From Climacium dendroides (taxonomy: Eukaryota; Streptophyta; Bryopsida; Hypnales; Climaciaceae): a stretch of 64,000 nt of DNA. Shown piece by piece: positions 27,284-39,055 of the stretch (position 1 is its first letter; every line of letters starts with the position of its first letter). The notes beneath the pieces are model-generated. The model ran no database searches and had not been told where the DNA came from. It was given only the letters and a program-made list of their open reading frames with translations. The position numbers were made by a program, and so were the translations under genes. The DNA lies in NCBI GenBank assembly GCA_950106755.1, contig OX467086.1, positions 18,804,001 to 18,868,000 of the forward strand. The letters are read 5' to 3'.

Positions 27284-28975
27284 TCAAGGGCCGCCGACAG
27301 TTTGGCTTTTCTTGATCCTTCCAAGAGTAACCCACCCCGAATTCCGTACCACAGCTTTCGTTGAAGTGCTTGCAACCTCCGGCCGTTGAATTCTGGCAAC
27401 TTCAGGATTGGCAGCCTTCGGTTCTACAACCGGCACTTGTTGAGCCCCCTGTTTCCTTCTCCGACGCTGACTGCTTTTCCTAGACGCCTGAATGCTACGC
27501 TCTATCTCTATGGCCTGCGAGAAGTCCCAAATCCGGACTGTCTTCTCATCCCCCGCACTCACCACCCGATCTGCACCTAAGTCTACACTAAAGGAGCAAT
27601 GATGCGTGCCAGGCAAGAAACGCTGCACAGTTTCTTCCCCTACCTTCCCCACAACTTGCCCCGACCCCGCTCCAATCCGTGCCCTTGCAGATGGAAGCCT
27701 CTTCCCACTCCCACTGGCTTTCTCCATGATCTGCCGCACGTCCATCATGGCCACACTCCCATCAGCAGAAGCAGCCACCAGCCACGGATCCTCAAAGGCC
27801 AAGGAATGAATCGCCCCACGTTGCAGCATCCAAACTGCAATTGCATCCTCTACAGTCCGAAGTTTACTGCATCCGCCACTACGTCGCCGCAAGGTTCGAT
27901 CATCAAACATGCGCACAGCACCATCCTCACCACCTGTGAACACAAAATGGCCCGACTGATTGCCCTGAACTGCATAGGCCTGTCCCACATGCGCACCTGC
28001 AAGCATCCGGTGTTGGCCCGTTTCCACATCCCAGCTATAGACGTGGCTCCCTGCAGTGCTGAGAATGCGCCGTCCTCGTGGAACTAAGGCCCACACCCAG
28101 TCGTTGTGCAGAAACTGAGTCACACTGCGGAGTGTCGTTCGGTCCCACACCCTAATAGACATGTCCCACGAGCCGCTGTAAATGTTGGCAGCGTCGAGCC
28201 CAAGGCATGTAATGGGACCGTTGTGTCCATAGAGACAAGTTTCAGCTCCACCCCAAATCCCTGCAACGTCAAAGAGCTGTGGACATTCCGGAATGGATCG
28301 CCAGAGACGAATCACAGCATCACTGCCTGCAACTGCTAGAAGCTCCATGTCTACAGCAATTGCACGCAGAGTCTCCCCCAGAGGCCGCGAGCAAACCAAA
28401 GGGAGACCTTCCTCCAAGTTCCAAACGCGCACAACCTGGTCGTAGCCGGCTGTGATGATGAGATTGGCAGCAGGAAGAAGACGAATGCAGCGCACTGCGG
28501 CTGTGTGGCCATGGAGCATATCCACTTGAAAGCGTCCCATTAAAACCTTGCATCGCTCTTCGCGCGCCATGTAAAGCTCCCGCCATGACTTGGAAGGCGA
28601 AGGTGCTGCAGGGGGGCCGGGGAGGCCCCAACGCTCGCAGTAGAAATGCTTCCATCCGTGGCTGTCAGAGGCTAAACGCCGGAACAGGACACAAGTACAG
28701 GAGAGGAGGCACAAGGCGCGCGCGTCCAAGTGGGAGAAAATCTCGAGGATGAGCGCGGGGGGAAGCTCCAAGAAGGGGCAGTGGTCGGGGTCAGGGAGGG
28801 AAGGGTTCAAGGCTTTACTAGGGTTGGTGTTGTGGGATTTCACCACTTTGGAATAACTCTGCTTGTGTTGGAGAATGCGTGTGGTGAGACAAGGGGTGGT
28901 GGTGGTGGTGTCATTCCAAGCATCATCGGCTGCTCCATCTTCCGTTTTCCAACCGACTTGAGAGCCCAAGGCCAT
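27284..28975 (-). CDS. F-box/WD40-repeat protein (FBX2-like)
   Basis: A single uninterrupted frame of 563 codons from ATG at 28,973-28,975 to TGA. An F-box lies at about residues 68-112 (FLELPPALILEIFSHLDARA). It is followed from about residue 155 by seven WD-type blades, for example GHTAAVRCI...YDQVVRVWNL, GHNGPITCL...SWDMSIRVWDR and GTHHCSFSV...DEKTVRIWDF. The C-terminus is basic (SSQRRRRKQG). F-box/WD40 proteins are substrate receptors of SCF ubiquitin ligases: the F-box binds SKP1 and the propeller binds the target. The layout and length resemble Arabidopsis FBX2 (At5g21040), linked to phosphate-starvation responses; I am moderately sure of this orthology. The gene is much GC-richer than its surroundings. 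The intact frame suggests it is active. Confidence 0.9.
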   Translation of the reverse strand: MALGSQVGWKTEDGAADDAWNDTTTTTPCLTTRILQHKQSYSKVVKSHNTNPSKALNPSLPDPDHCPFLELPPALILEIFSHLDARALCLLSCTCVLFRRLASDSHGWKHFYCERWGLPGPPAAPSPSKSWRELYMAREERCKVLMGRFQVDMLHGHTAAVRCIRLLPAANLIITAGYDQVVRVWNLEEGLPLVCSRPLGETLRAIAVDMELLAVAGSDAVIRLWRSIPECPQLFDVAGIWGGAETCLYGHNGPITCLGLDAANIYSGSWDMSIRVWDRTTLRSVTQFLHNDWVWALVPRGRRILSTAGSHVYSWDVETGQHRMLAGAHVGQAYAVQGNQSGHFVFTGGEDGAVRMFDDRTLRRRSGGCSKLRTVEDAIAVWMLQRGAIHSLAFEDPWLVAASADGSVAMMDVRQIMEKASGSGKRLPSARARIGAGSGQVVGKVGEETVQRFLPGTHHCSFSVDLGADRVVSAGDEKTVRIWDFSQAIEIERSIQASRKSSQRRRRKQGAQQVPVVEPKAANPEVARIQRPEVASTSTKAVVRNSGWVTLGRIKKSQTVGGP

Positions 28976-30725
28976 AAGCTGCCCTTTTCCGTTACGGTGG
29001 ATTGTGCACTACCGCTAACCCTAAAATTGGCGGTCACACCACTCCCCCAACTTCGGCCTGTGCACAACCATATGCAAAAGATTACTGTCATTCCCAACGT
29101 CATTTCACTGAATTCGATGGTATTGTGGTAGAGAAACAACGGAATGCACAAGAACTTCAAACAGCCGGAGATTCCAGCTGGATGAAAACCAGCAAAATAT
29201 GAACCCTAAAAAAGGACCGCATATTGGCCCTCTCCGCAAGATTTCTTCATCTTCCCGAATTCAATACATGTTCCAAAAGCTTATGCGCAAGTGCCAACAA
29301 AAACTGCCTAAAACCCTCGATTATCATCCCGTTATTTTTTTCACCATCCAAGTCAGTGAGAGCGTTCTGTTGCAAAAATTCGCACACCCTAATTTCGCGA
29401 ACATGCACCAAGTTCTCCCTCCATTTTGCTTCTTAATCATATCCAAATTTTGGAATCGAACATACCTCCAATAACCCTTGAAATTGAAAAAAGCGAAGCA
29501 AGGAATGGGACGAACAAACAAAATGTGAGGAAACCCCAACGGAAGCAACGCACCTGCGAAAGATCAAGAGACACAGAGACGGTGCACTTCCCTTGACGAA
29601 AGGGCGTCGGACGTCGCTGCTAACAAATGTGGACGCAACAAGCTACAACAGGTCACGGCGACATGGCTCCTGCAGCGATGAATCCTCTCAACCCACAACC
29701 CACAACGCCGAAGAACAGCAAGCCCCCCTGGGAAGTGTCAAGAAGGAGGGACGACACTACTTGCCTACTCGGGTAGGCTTCGGTTTTATTCATACCCGTC
29801 TAATACCATCTCAATACCACCCTGATACCCTTCCAATACTACCTCATTACCCTGTGATATATTCGTGGATAGCACGATTGCATGGCTGCGATGAATCAGA
29901 AGCATGCCTTGGGAAGAGTGACTGAAAGAAAAAGGAAAAAACTGCCTGGAAATCATGGGCTCAATTGCTCAAAGGTTGTTGTTTTCTATATATAAAATAT
30001 AAAAATAAAATACCGGTATTGCTCTCGAAAGTCGTGATCAGGATAAGTTACTGAGGTAGGAGGTCCATAAATGAACCATCTACGGTCTGGAACTGAATTT
30101 TGGGGAGGTGAAACGTCTTGAAATATTTTTCAGTAAATTTTCCTTGAAAGGCAAGTGGAATTGGCATGTAACCCAAGTTGTTTCATATTTTTTGGATCAT
30201 TTTTGAATTAGTTATGAATTTTCAATCAAGATGTGGTATAGGTCCCTATTTATGTCCCTAGGGTTTCCATGAACTATTCACTTGCAACTTTTGAAGATAA
30301 ATGGGAAAGCAAAGAGTATGATTTGGCTCTTGTCATTAACAATGCTTTTTTCTTTCTATTCATTCAAGGACTACAAAGGTCCATTTAAGAACCACTTCAT
30401 ATCCATTCACAACCACCTATATGGGCAGTTCTTAATGCCCATTCATATTTTGAGCCTCCTACCTTAGTTACAAATTTTTGAAGTTGAAAAAATGTGATCA
30501 ATAGTGGTCATCAAAAAGAACCACCTCCTGAAATGAGTAGAATTGGTACATTGAAGAAAGCAAAATGTACCTCTTAGTCATGTTTGCTTTTAATGCCCAA
30601 TTGGAGGCTTGTTCTGGTCATTTGTCCTTTCTTGGTTTTGAAAGAGGCATGGATGATCGTTTGGAAGCCATACTTTTCATTCACATTATTTAGATAAATT
30701 CTACAATCACAAAAGATCATTGATG
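28976..30725. other. F-box gene upstream region and non-coding DNA
   Basis: About 1 kb upstream of the F-box ATG remains moderately GC-rich and probably holds its promoter and leader on the minus strand. No TATA box can be named with confidence. From about 29,930 the sequence is AT-rich without features. Confidence 0.4.
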
Positions 30726-30730
30726 CAATA

Positions 30731-30826
30731 TTTAGTGTTCATTTTGAATACTAATTTTAGTTTTTTTGTTGGAAATTTAGTGTTTGTAACAATAACAAAT
30801 TAGTATCCAAAATGAACACTAAATTG
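30731..30826. repeat. Short inverted repeat (~28-bp arms)
   Basis: TTTAGTGTTCATTTTGAATA with CTAATTT at 30,731 pairs with AAATTAG and TATCCAAAATGAACACTAAA ending near 30,825. A ~38-bp loop separates the arms, and there is one mismatch in the shown part. Confidence 0.75.
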
Positions 30827-31095
30827 TCAAATAAATGAGAATTAGAGTGAGTTATATGATAAGGTAAATAACACTATAGAACCATAATACTAAATTTCAT
30901 TATTAGAATAGTGAGGGGGGTATTACTTGCTAGATCCAAATCCTATAGTGTTTTGAAGCCCAAAATAAATTCCAAATACTCATATCTAAAGCAAGCTATA
31001 ATCTTCACCTTCAATTTTTTGTAATAAATTCAACCATGGGATCTTTTATATAACTTTTTGAAAAGTATCCATTGATTGCAAGATCAATGTACCTA

Positions 31096-31472
31096 CATCA
31101 CAAAGTATAGACCCTACGATTTGTCAATAGTTATCATGTGGTTATTGTTGTTTCATGGGTTCGCACGTTAATTATAATTTATCACATCATTACGATGCAT
31201 TACTTCGCATCGTTATCGCATCGTTGCAATGCATTACTTGCAATTGCATCGTAACGAAGCATTACTTTGCATCGTTATCGCATCGTTGCAATGCATTACT
31301 TGCAACTGCATCGTTATCGCGTCGTTGCAATGCATTACTTGCAACTGCATCGTAACGATGCGAAGTAATGCATCGTAATGATGCGATAAATTGTAATTAA
31401 CGTGCGAACCCATGAAACAACGATAACCACATGATAACTGTTGACAAACCATAGGGTCTAAACTTTGTGATG
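31096..31472. mobile_element. Palindromic MITE with internal minisatellite
   Basis: Inverted arms of about 130 bp start CATCACAAAGT(A/T)TAGACCC and end with the complement (GGGTCTAAACTTTGTGATG). TA flanks both ends, as expected for a mariner-type target duplication. The centre holds repeated GCATCGTTATCGCATCG and TTGCAATGCATTACTTGCAA units, so parts of the centre also pair with the arms. There is no coding capacity; open frames here are by-products of the repeat. Confidence 0.85.
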
Positions 31473-31474
31473 TA

Positions 31475-34400
31475 AACATTAAAAACAACAACCTTTTGTG
31501 GTCTTTCCAAAGACAAAGTTTGTTCTTTTCAAAATTTAAAAAAAATGTGTTTGCCCCACAACTTGTGCATTTTAGTCAAAAAGTTGGAAAATGGATTGAG
31601 AAATAAATTAAACGAAAATTAACCAATATAGTTTCATATTTATTTCATCTTTGAAAAAATCTTGAAAGTAGAAGGTGGTATAAAATGAAAGAAAATTCTA
31701 AATTGCTTATAACATTGACTATAATTGGGCAATAAATTGAAAATTTTCAATCCTAGTAGGAAGAATGTAGGAAAGAATTTTAAAATTTGAGTTTCAAAAT
31801 GAATTTAAGTGCTTTTTCTACCTCCATTGCCCGCAAAGTAAAATTCTTAGCATAACTTTTATCTAATTAGTTGAAATAGAATCATTCATTGGTTTTTGTG
31901 TAGGCATCAATCTATCCAATGATATAAAACTTAGTAATACTTTTTTGAAATGTAGTTTTAGCTTCTTGCTTTGACATACAACTTTTTAAAAATTCATATG
32001 ACTATTGCAATACATATCGGCATGACATGAAACTATGCTTCAAATGTAAAATATGATGATTAGTTCGATGCCACAAATCACCACTCTAATTCTCGCTCTA
32101 ATTATTTTCCTTAATCTCCCAAAGTGAACACTCTAGTATCCATCACCTACTACAAAAAGGTTATTTTTGGTTCTTGAATTGCCACATTGAGTTCAATGTT
32201 AGTATCTTAAAGATGAGTCACCATAAAAAGGTCTAAATTGACCTTTTTTAAAACTTTTGGGGGGAGGGGAGGGTCATATAAAGAATGAGTTTTTCATTTC
32301 AAGGCAAGAATAAAATACAAGGCCACCATCCTGGTTATAGGACAAGACAAGGGACATCTTTCTAAACTTTTAGGTTTCAATGATCACTTCTCTTCTTTGA
32401 ACAATTTCTCATTTTTTTTCCTTAACAATTAGTTTTTAAGCATTATATAGAGTCTTCTAAGTCTTGGAAAACTCTCACAAAAAAATTGTGAAGACACTAA
32501 ACCATAGTTTCAAAGTATGAAGAATAACAAATATACAATTGAACTTCTGAAAATGCTATAAATAAGTTACATGGGTAAAGATATGGCATCAAAATTTGGT
32601 TGAAAAAGACAACGCATTTGTTTGAGGTTCCTATTGCATGGACAAAGCAATTATCCATTTACAATCCAAAGTGAGATTCTAATGTGTGACTTATAAAAAA
32701 TGAGATAGTTCAATGATCATTAATTCAATGTTTCAAGCATATAGACAACTTGTCTAAAAAAAGAATACAAAGAAGCACCAACATTTTAAACATTTTTTCA
32801 AAGAAAAGTGAGCTTGTGAAGCGCAGCTGCCTTGTTTTTCATAGGGCCAAAAAAATGATTTTAGTGAATTTGAATGCTTATATCTTGCAATCCACATGGT
32901 GCTTATTTTTGAAATTTTAATCACACGTTTTTAAGTCAGCATACTACAAGATCCTATGGTTACATGTGTCAAAAAAAATTATTTTTTCAAAAATTTGGTA
33001 CTCGTACTAAAAATGGCAGTTTTGAAGCATTTTTGGTGAAAACATAGTGAAGGAACTTTAGGAGTTAAAGTAGAAAATCAAGGTTTGGCAAGATTAAATA
33101 AAATTTAATTTATGCTATTTCGGCAACCATTCAAAATTGAACAAAGTATAGGCATTTGGCTAGGTTTAAATACATCATTTAATGATTTTAAAGAAAATAA
33201 TAAGTTATTTGTTCAGAAAATGCATAGAATATTGAAATAAGATTGCCATAAATGACCATTGTATGTCTCTAAAGAAGGAAATTGTAATTCCTCCTTAGTC
33301 AATTGCAATTTCCAAATATTAAGTAAGGTAGGGGGATAATTTCAAAAAAAATAGCATCATTTAAAAATATATATTTATTGACAAACCTGCTAGTAGGATA
33401 TGGTAGCTAATGACTGAGTACTAAGAATTGTGGGACAATAAATATTACATTGGTGCATGCCTCCAAATATGTACTTATAGTGACAAATACAAGTGCTCAT
33501 ATACAAGGTACAAAGAAAACTCGCAGCTACCAATAGTTACAACTTACAAATGTGGTCCAGTCCTTATTTTCACTTCAAGAGATTTTGCCTTAAGTGTGGC
33601 AATTTAACTTATTCTTAAATGGCGAAGGAGGCAATGAGGAAACCAATTTTGAAGCATATTGGTGGCAACTTAGCTAAAATTTGAAATAACTATATGAATT
33701 GGTGATTTCTCATTTGGGGGGCAACATAGAGGGCGAATTTTAAGGTGTGATTGGAGTGAAATTGATACAAGATTGTTCTTGTGCACCTCCCCTTTTGGGG
33801 GAACATAGTCTAAGACATAATTAGTATAGTATGGGTAAGACATGAGGACTTTGTGGTGATGAGATTTCACCAAAATTGAATGATGTCAATCTTCAATGTT
33901 CATAAGTGCACACGCTAGGGAGACCTATTTGCTCAAATGTGGACATAAAATAATGTATTTTTAGATTCCCCTCAGTAGGAATATGCCTACCTATTGTGAA
34001 AATAAATTATAGAAATTTCAGCTTTAAATCATTAGTTTAAAGTACTCAATAGTACTCAAAACTCCTAAACCCCCAAAGTGATAAATTAGCAAATTTGACC
34101 TTATATATAAAATTATTTTTTATTTTTTTTGAAAAATAAGGAATAGGAAACATCTACAAATTAAAGAAAAATTCAGGTTGATTGGATGCATGCTTCAAAA
34201 GTTATAACGGAGGACAACCTAGCATTTGGCAATACACTACAAAAGGTCCGGTCTTTCTTACAACCACCCTACTCTAAAATTCCATGGAACAAATTCTTCT
34301 CTTTCATAAGTTTCATTGCACATATTTCATTTCAATTGTTGAGAAGTTGGTCCTATATCAAAGATTCTTGCAATTCTACTATTGATAACTATTTGGTGAA

Positions 34401-34500
34401 AAGATGCACACATCCTACCCTTGTCTCCCCCTCTCATTTTTTATTTAAATTTTTTTCAGACTAAAGATCTTCTCATAGAAAGAAATAAAACCAATCTCCA
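31475..34500. other. Non-coding, AT-rich
   Basis: No gene or strong repeat seen. Used as the background sample for counting CWATWG (five in 31,001-33,000). Confidence 0.5.
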
Positions 34501-34504
34501 AGCT

Positions 34505-34690
34505 GTCAATCTGGGATACAAATATGGATACAAAAACAAATACGGATACATGTATAGAAGATAGATACAAATATGGATACGACTATGACTACGGATATAG
34601 ATATTGAAGACGGATACAACTACAAAAAATAGATATGAATATAAGTATGAATACGAGTATGAGTACAAAAGACGTATGCATGTACACACT
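34505..34690. repeat. GATACAAATATG-type short tandem repeat
   Basis: Imperfect 6- and 12-bp units such as GATACAAATATG, GATACGACTATG and GATACATGTAT run across about 180 bp. Confidence 0.75.
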
Positions 34691-34744
34691 AAAATCCCAT
34701 ATCGATTGTAGAACCTCATGTCAATTTGAAATTACAAATTAGAG

Positions 34745-34931
34745 GTAGGGAGATATGTAGGGTTTGGGTTGGATTGGAGGTTGGGTTGGAGAATAAAAAA
34801 ATATTTAATTTGAATTGCAAGGGGTGGATTGGAGAATTAAAAAAATATTTAAATTGGATGGGTGAGTAGGTGGGGTGTAAAACCTCTACCTCACTATGCG
34901 CTCAAAATACAGGTATAACCCCCCCCCCCCC
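34745..34931. repeat. Short duplication followed by a C13 run
   Basis: GGTTGGATTGGAG and GGAGAATAAAAAAATATTTAA recur about 60 bp apart. A run of 13 C lies at 34,919-34,931. Confidence 0.65.
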
Positions 34932-36795
34932 AACTTTCTTAGAATATGAATGAAAATTTATTACAATCATTCAATGCGAGTGATGGAATAGGATTCTAAA
35001 GAGCCTTATAAGAGGCAACAATAAATTTGACTCTTTCAATGTTTGTTACAATAAGCACATTTAGTAAAAATGACTTCCAAAGTACCATATTCAATGCATA
35101 TGAATATTTTTCTTACTAAGCTAAAGGAACTAGGATTTAGTGATAAGACTTACTCTAATGACACGGTATGACCAATCATCACTATAACCTCTATATCATA
35201 TTTTTGTCATACTCATGTTATCACCTAGAAGCATTTATGAGATGAAGTGCACTTTCTAGAGACAAATTAAAACTAACTTTGTATTGTTGATACATAGCAA
35301 AAGAATGCAAAAGCTATAAGAAGAGACAGTTTTAAGAATGTGATAGATGGATGTAAATGCAAAATTTGGCAAATTTATTGCCGCACTTCACAAGGCAAAA
35401 TTGCTAGTTTGGATCATGAATGTGGTTCCCATTTAAAGGCATAGTAGTTTGAAAATTTTCTACAATTGTAGGCTCATTGGATCCTATCATGATCGGTATA
35501 ATGTCAATTATGTTTGAAACAACCATCGTCAATTGGTTTCTCCCTTTATTGTCTTCTTCTCATTAAGTCTCTTATATTAAAGATGGAGTTATTTTTCATG
35601 CATTTTGAAGTGCAAGGAATATTTAACCTATCCACAAACATATGCCTTATTATATGCATGGAATATGTTTTTGGATGTTTACAATTATAATTGAATTCAA
35701 TGTACTAGTTTTCTCCTTTAGATGGACACACTATTATATCTAAATGGTATTGTTATCATATAGGATACAAATGCTATTATTGGAAAGGTTAAAAAGCTAT
35801 TGAATGCATTGCATACATATCTATGGTCTTTCACATTGAAAAAAAATGTCATTTTTGTTGGAGATGAGAAAGTGTTAATAGCTCAAAAGTAGCTAAGTAT
35901 GGCAATAGGAAGATATCATTTAGATACAACATTCTTTTGTATGCTCCCCTTACTACTTAATATATTTTGCTTGTAGTGACCCATTAGTGTCCACATCTTA
36001 GTATGTTGTTGAAAGAATGAAGGCTTCTTTGTATTGAATTGTACTAGAGTTGTGATAAGATTTCATGAATTTTTGATAAATAATGGACATACCAATTATT
36101 TTTATAGGGGTAGAGGGTTGAACAACCTTGATGAGCCTTTTTGAAGTGGTATGTTTTAAGTGAAAGTTGGTCTTAGTAATTGTTCCCTTGGTTATATTAT
36201 ATTGAATGCATAAGTCTAGAAAGTGTAGGGGCCATTGTATTGATTGTTAACAATAGAAATGAAGATGTTTATTTTATAGAAATGCTTCATGTTTATTAAA
36301 AAATAATGACACTTACTGATAACACTTAGTGGTGAAGCGGTGCACTTTTGTCCACACCCACAAGTTGTCTTGTTAAGGATGTGAACTCATAGCATCCGTT
36401 GAGTGCAAGGAGTTGGTTGAAAGAGGATATGAAAGGAACTAGAGTACTTCAAATTCTTATTTCAATTTGATTCTCGATCCTATTGTATTTTAAAACCGAG
36501 ATGAATTTCCATCAATCTTGTCAAGAGTGTTTACATGCCTCTTTAATTATTGCTTTTGAAAGTTCAATGCAAAATTTACTACTTTCTAAAATGCTTGGTG
36601 TATGAAACATATATAAAAATTTCAACTCCTATGTTGAAAGCATCATAAGATGTCCATTTGATTATAGCCTTGAATATGGTGAAAATTTAAAAATGACCTT
36701 AGTATACTATGTCATAATTTGGTTGTTTTGCAGAATGATACACAAGAGCTACTGCAAACTTATACTATTAAGCATTACTTAGTCAAATTACAACT
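34932..36795. other. Non-coding, AT-rich
   Basis: No conserved reading frame and no clear repeat. The distal end is the presumed promoter side of the zinc-finger gene. Confidence 0.45.
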
Positions 36796-36800
36796 GAGAT

Positions 36801-36810
36801 CTATAAAAGG
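36801..36810 (+). promoter_or_regulatory. TATA box of the C2HC zinc-finger gene
   Basis: CTATAAAAGG lies about 90 bp upstream of the ATG at 36,896, so transcription would start near 36,835. This supports exon 1 as the true first coding exon. Confidence 0.55.
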
Positions 36811-36895
36811 TTACAACCACTCTCGAGGAGAGTGTTGACCATGATGTGTAGGAGCTTTTACTTTGACACAACCCCAAAGTTGATGCCTTGAAGAA

Positions 36896-39055
36896 ATGGG
36901 AGAAACTCCACCCCGGAGAGCACCCGGGCAACGACCTCGCATGCTGGTTTGCTACCTCTGTAGCAAGGAATATGGCAGCAAGAGGTTAGTATCCACTTCT
37001 CAATGCAACCGCAATTTTAATCCCAAATTAAGTCTCATACCATTTTAGTAACTTTTGAGTAGCTCACATATATGGAAGATTTCTTTTTTTTCAATTTCAT
37101 GAATCTCATGATCAACACATTATGGTGAATTTCATTAAAATGGTGGTGATTTTTTGCCATTTTCCATACTCTGTGTGCCATTCTAATGGAATGTTGTGTC
37201 ATCTTTGATATTCATTTTAATGAATTGTAATGCCATTCTACAGGAATACCGCCATTTTAACGAAATTGCCCATACATGCAATGCTCTTTGATGATTCTAA
37301 CGTGATATTAATTTTGAACCCTTCTGGATTATTTTTCCACAGAAGTAATCGATTAAATTGGTCAATATAAGTCCATAAATTTTCTGGTCCTTTACAAATT
37401 CGGGATACATCACCAGACTTTAGCGTCACTTGTACGCAAAGTGACCAAGTGTACATCCATGCAAGTCTAATAGTCACGATGTTTAGCGCAGTTTGCCTAT
37501 CCATGTTCCCCAATGCCAAAAGAGGTGGCTGCAGGAAGAAGAGCAGAAACCGAAGAAGGAACGTCGTCCTTTGCCTCTCCCTCCTCAAAAAGAGCCACCC
37601 ATCAAGACTGGTGGTGCTGCTCCGAGTGCTCAAGAGATTGACGACTTCAACAACGAGTAAAAATTGATACCCTTACGCTATATATTATTACGCTAAAGTT
37701 ATCAGGCAATAGCGCTTAGCAATCTGTAATGTGCTATGATTATGGACTTGATAATGCTCAAGCGCCGGGAGGCTTGAGAGCAGAGCATTATGAGATATAA
37801 TGCCAAGTCTAGCCATTCATCACAAATGCCCATCTGTATTTGTACTTTTAGCAAATTTAAGGGTGAAGAGAGAGGGTCTGCCTTATGAGTTATAACGCAT
37901 TTCTGACTGTCCAATGGAATGGTGACAAATCTGCCTTGAAAACTGGACTTGGTACTATGAGCTTGCTTGATTCCTTATTTCCATGATGGATTGAAGGAAA
38001 CAAGCACGTCTAGATTGGTTGTTTTTACTCACTGGAATCCAAAGAGGAAGTGTTCTACAAAACTTAACTGCATGACTCCCTGCGAATTTGCAAATGCCAT
38101 TTGCGACAGTTTCTTTGAACGAAAATCCTGTCAATTGCACATTTGTCTAGGTTTTCTAGAACACCTCTGGCGTGTGAATTCTCTACTACCGATGTTATTG
38201 TTGTGTGATATGTCTATTGAATATGTGGTTTCCAAAGAAGAAGTGGATCATGTAATGAGTTCACTACTTGGCTAAATTTGATGTAGGGCCCGAGTTGCAT
38301 TCGAGGCTAGTTTGGAACAATGCCCTCATTGCCAACGACGTTTTGTTCCCACGGCCTTGAAGTATCATTCGAAAGCATGCACTGCTGCAAATCCTGCCAA
38401 GCCAGCCGGCACGGGCCTTACTCCCATGTCACTAACCAACAGACTGGTTCCCGGTGCCATTGCTGGATCGCAGCATGGAAAAGCAAGTGGGTACTCGTTT
38501 CATCGCATTAATTAATTTACAACTTTGATTTTGCTTACAAGTTGCAACTCTTTGGTTGATTGTGTACCGGTATGTATGTGACTGTATAGGTCTTTTTGTT
38601 TACTCTTTTGTTTGTTCAAGCTCCGGAGCACTCATGTTGTCAGAATTTGGAACAATTGGAGTGCATGAATTCAAACAGGAGAACAACCTCCACCACTATA
38701 CAGAATGACGGGCAAACGTTTGAAGCAATTCTTGGAAAAACAAGGAGCAGCTGGTACAACGGGTAGGGATCACTTGTTGCCTGCTCCAAAAGACCCTGTA
38801 AGACCAAAAAAATAATGAAATTTTCTCACTTCCTTTTTCAATGAATTTCATTGTCAGTGAGGGTAGAGCACTAATTTTGCGGATATGTAGTGAACTCTAC
38901 CACTGGCACCATTCCAGACTTATTCTTGCAAATCATTCACCTTCTCACAGGGTCAATCCTCGAAGTCAAGTGCTGACGTCGAAACCAAGCCATGGCTCAG
39001 GAAAAATAAAGCCAAACTTGCAGTCGATACCCCGGTAGAAATCAAAGGCAAATAA
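36896..39055 (+). CDS. Two-finger C2HC zinc-finger protein (ZC2HC1/ZNF474-like)
   Basis: Five exons with GT-AG borders keep one frame: 36,896-36,984; 37,492-37,656; 38,287-38,486; 38,679-38,797; 38,951-39,055. They encode 225 residues. Finger 1 is C19-C22-H34-C38 (CYLC...SLPIHVPQC) and is assembled across intron 1. Finger 2 is C97-C100-H112-C116 (CPHCQRRFVPTALKYHSKAC), with identical spacing. A basic, proline-rich linker (KPKKERRPLPLPP) follows finger 1, as in C2HC proteins of the ZC2HC1 type. In animals and algae several such proteins occur with cilia; a role in motile sperm here is only speculation. The C-terminus is basic and unremarkable. All five exons are intact, so the gene is probably functional. 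Confidence 0.8.

Noticed and set aside
27599..28655. Several plus- and minus-strand open frames over 100 codons
   Set aside because: They are shadows of the GC-rich F-box/WD40 gene in other frames.
31155..31491. Small open frames on both strands
   Set aside because: They arise from the repeats of the palindromic MITE and have no protein features.
34919..34931. Run of 13 C as a regulatory or G-quadruplex element
   Set aside because: A single homopolymer in decayed DNA with no nearby gene; length may also be uncertain.
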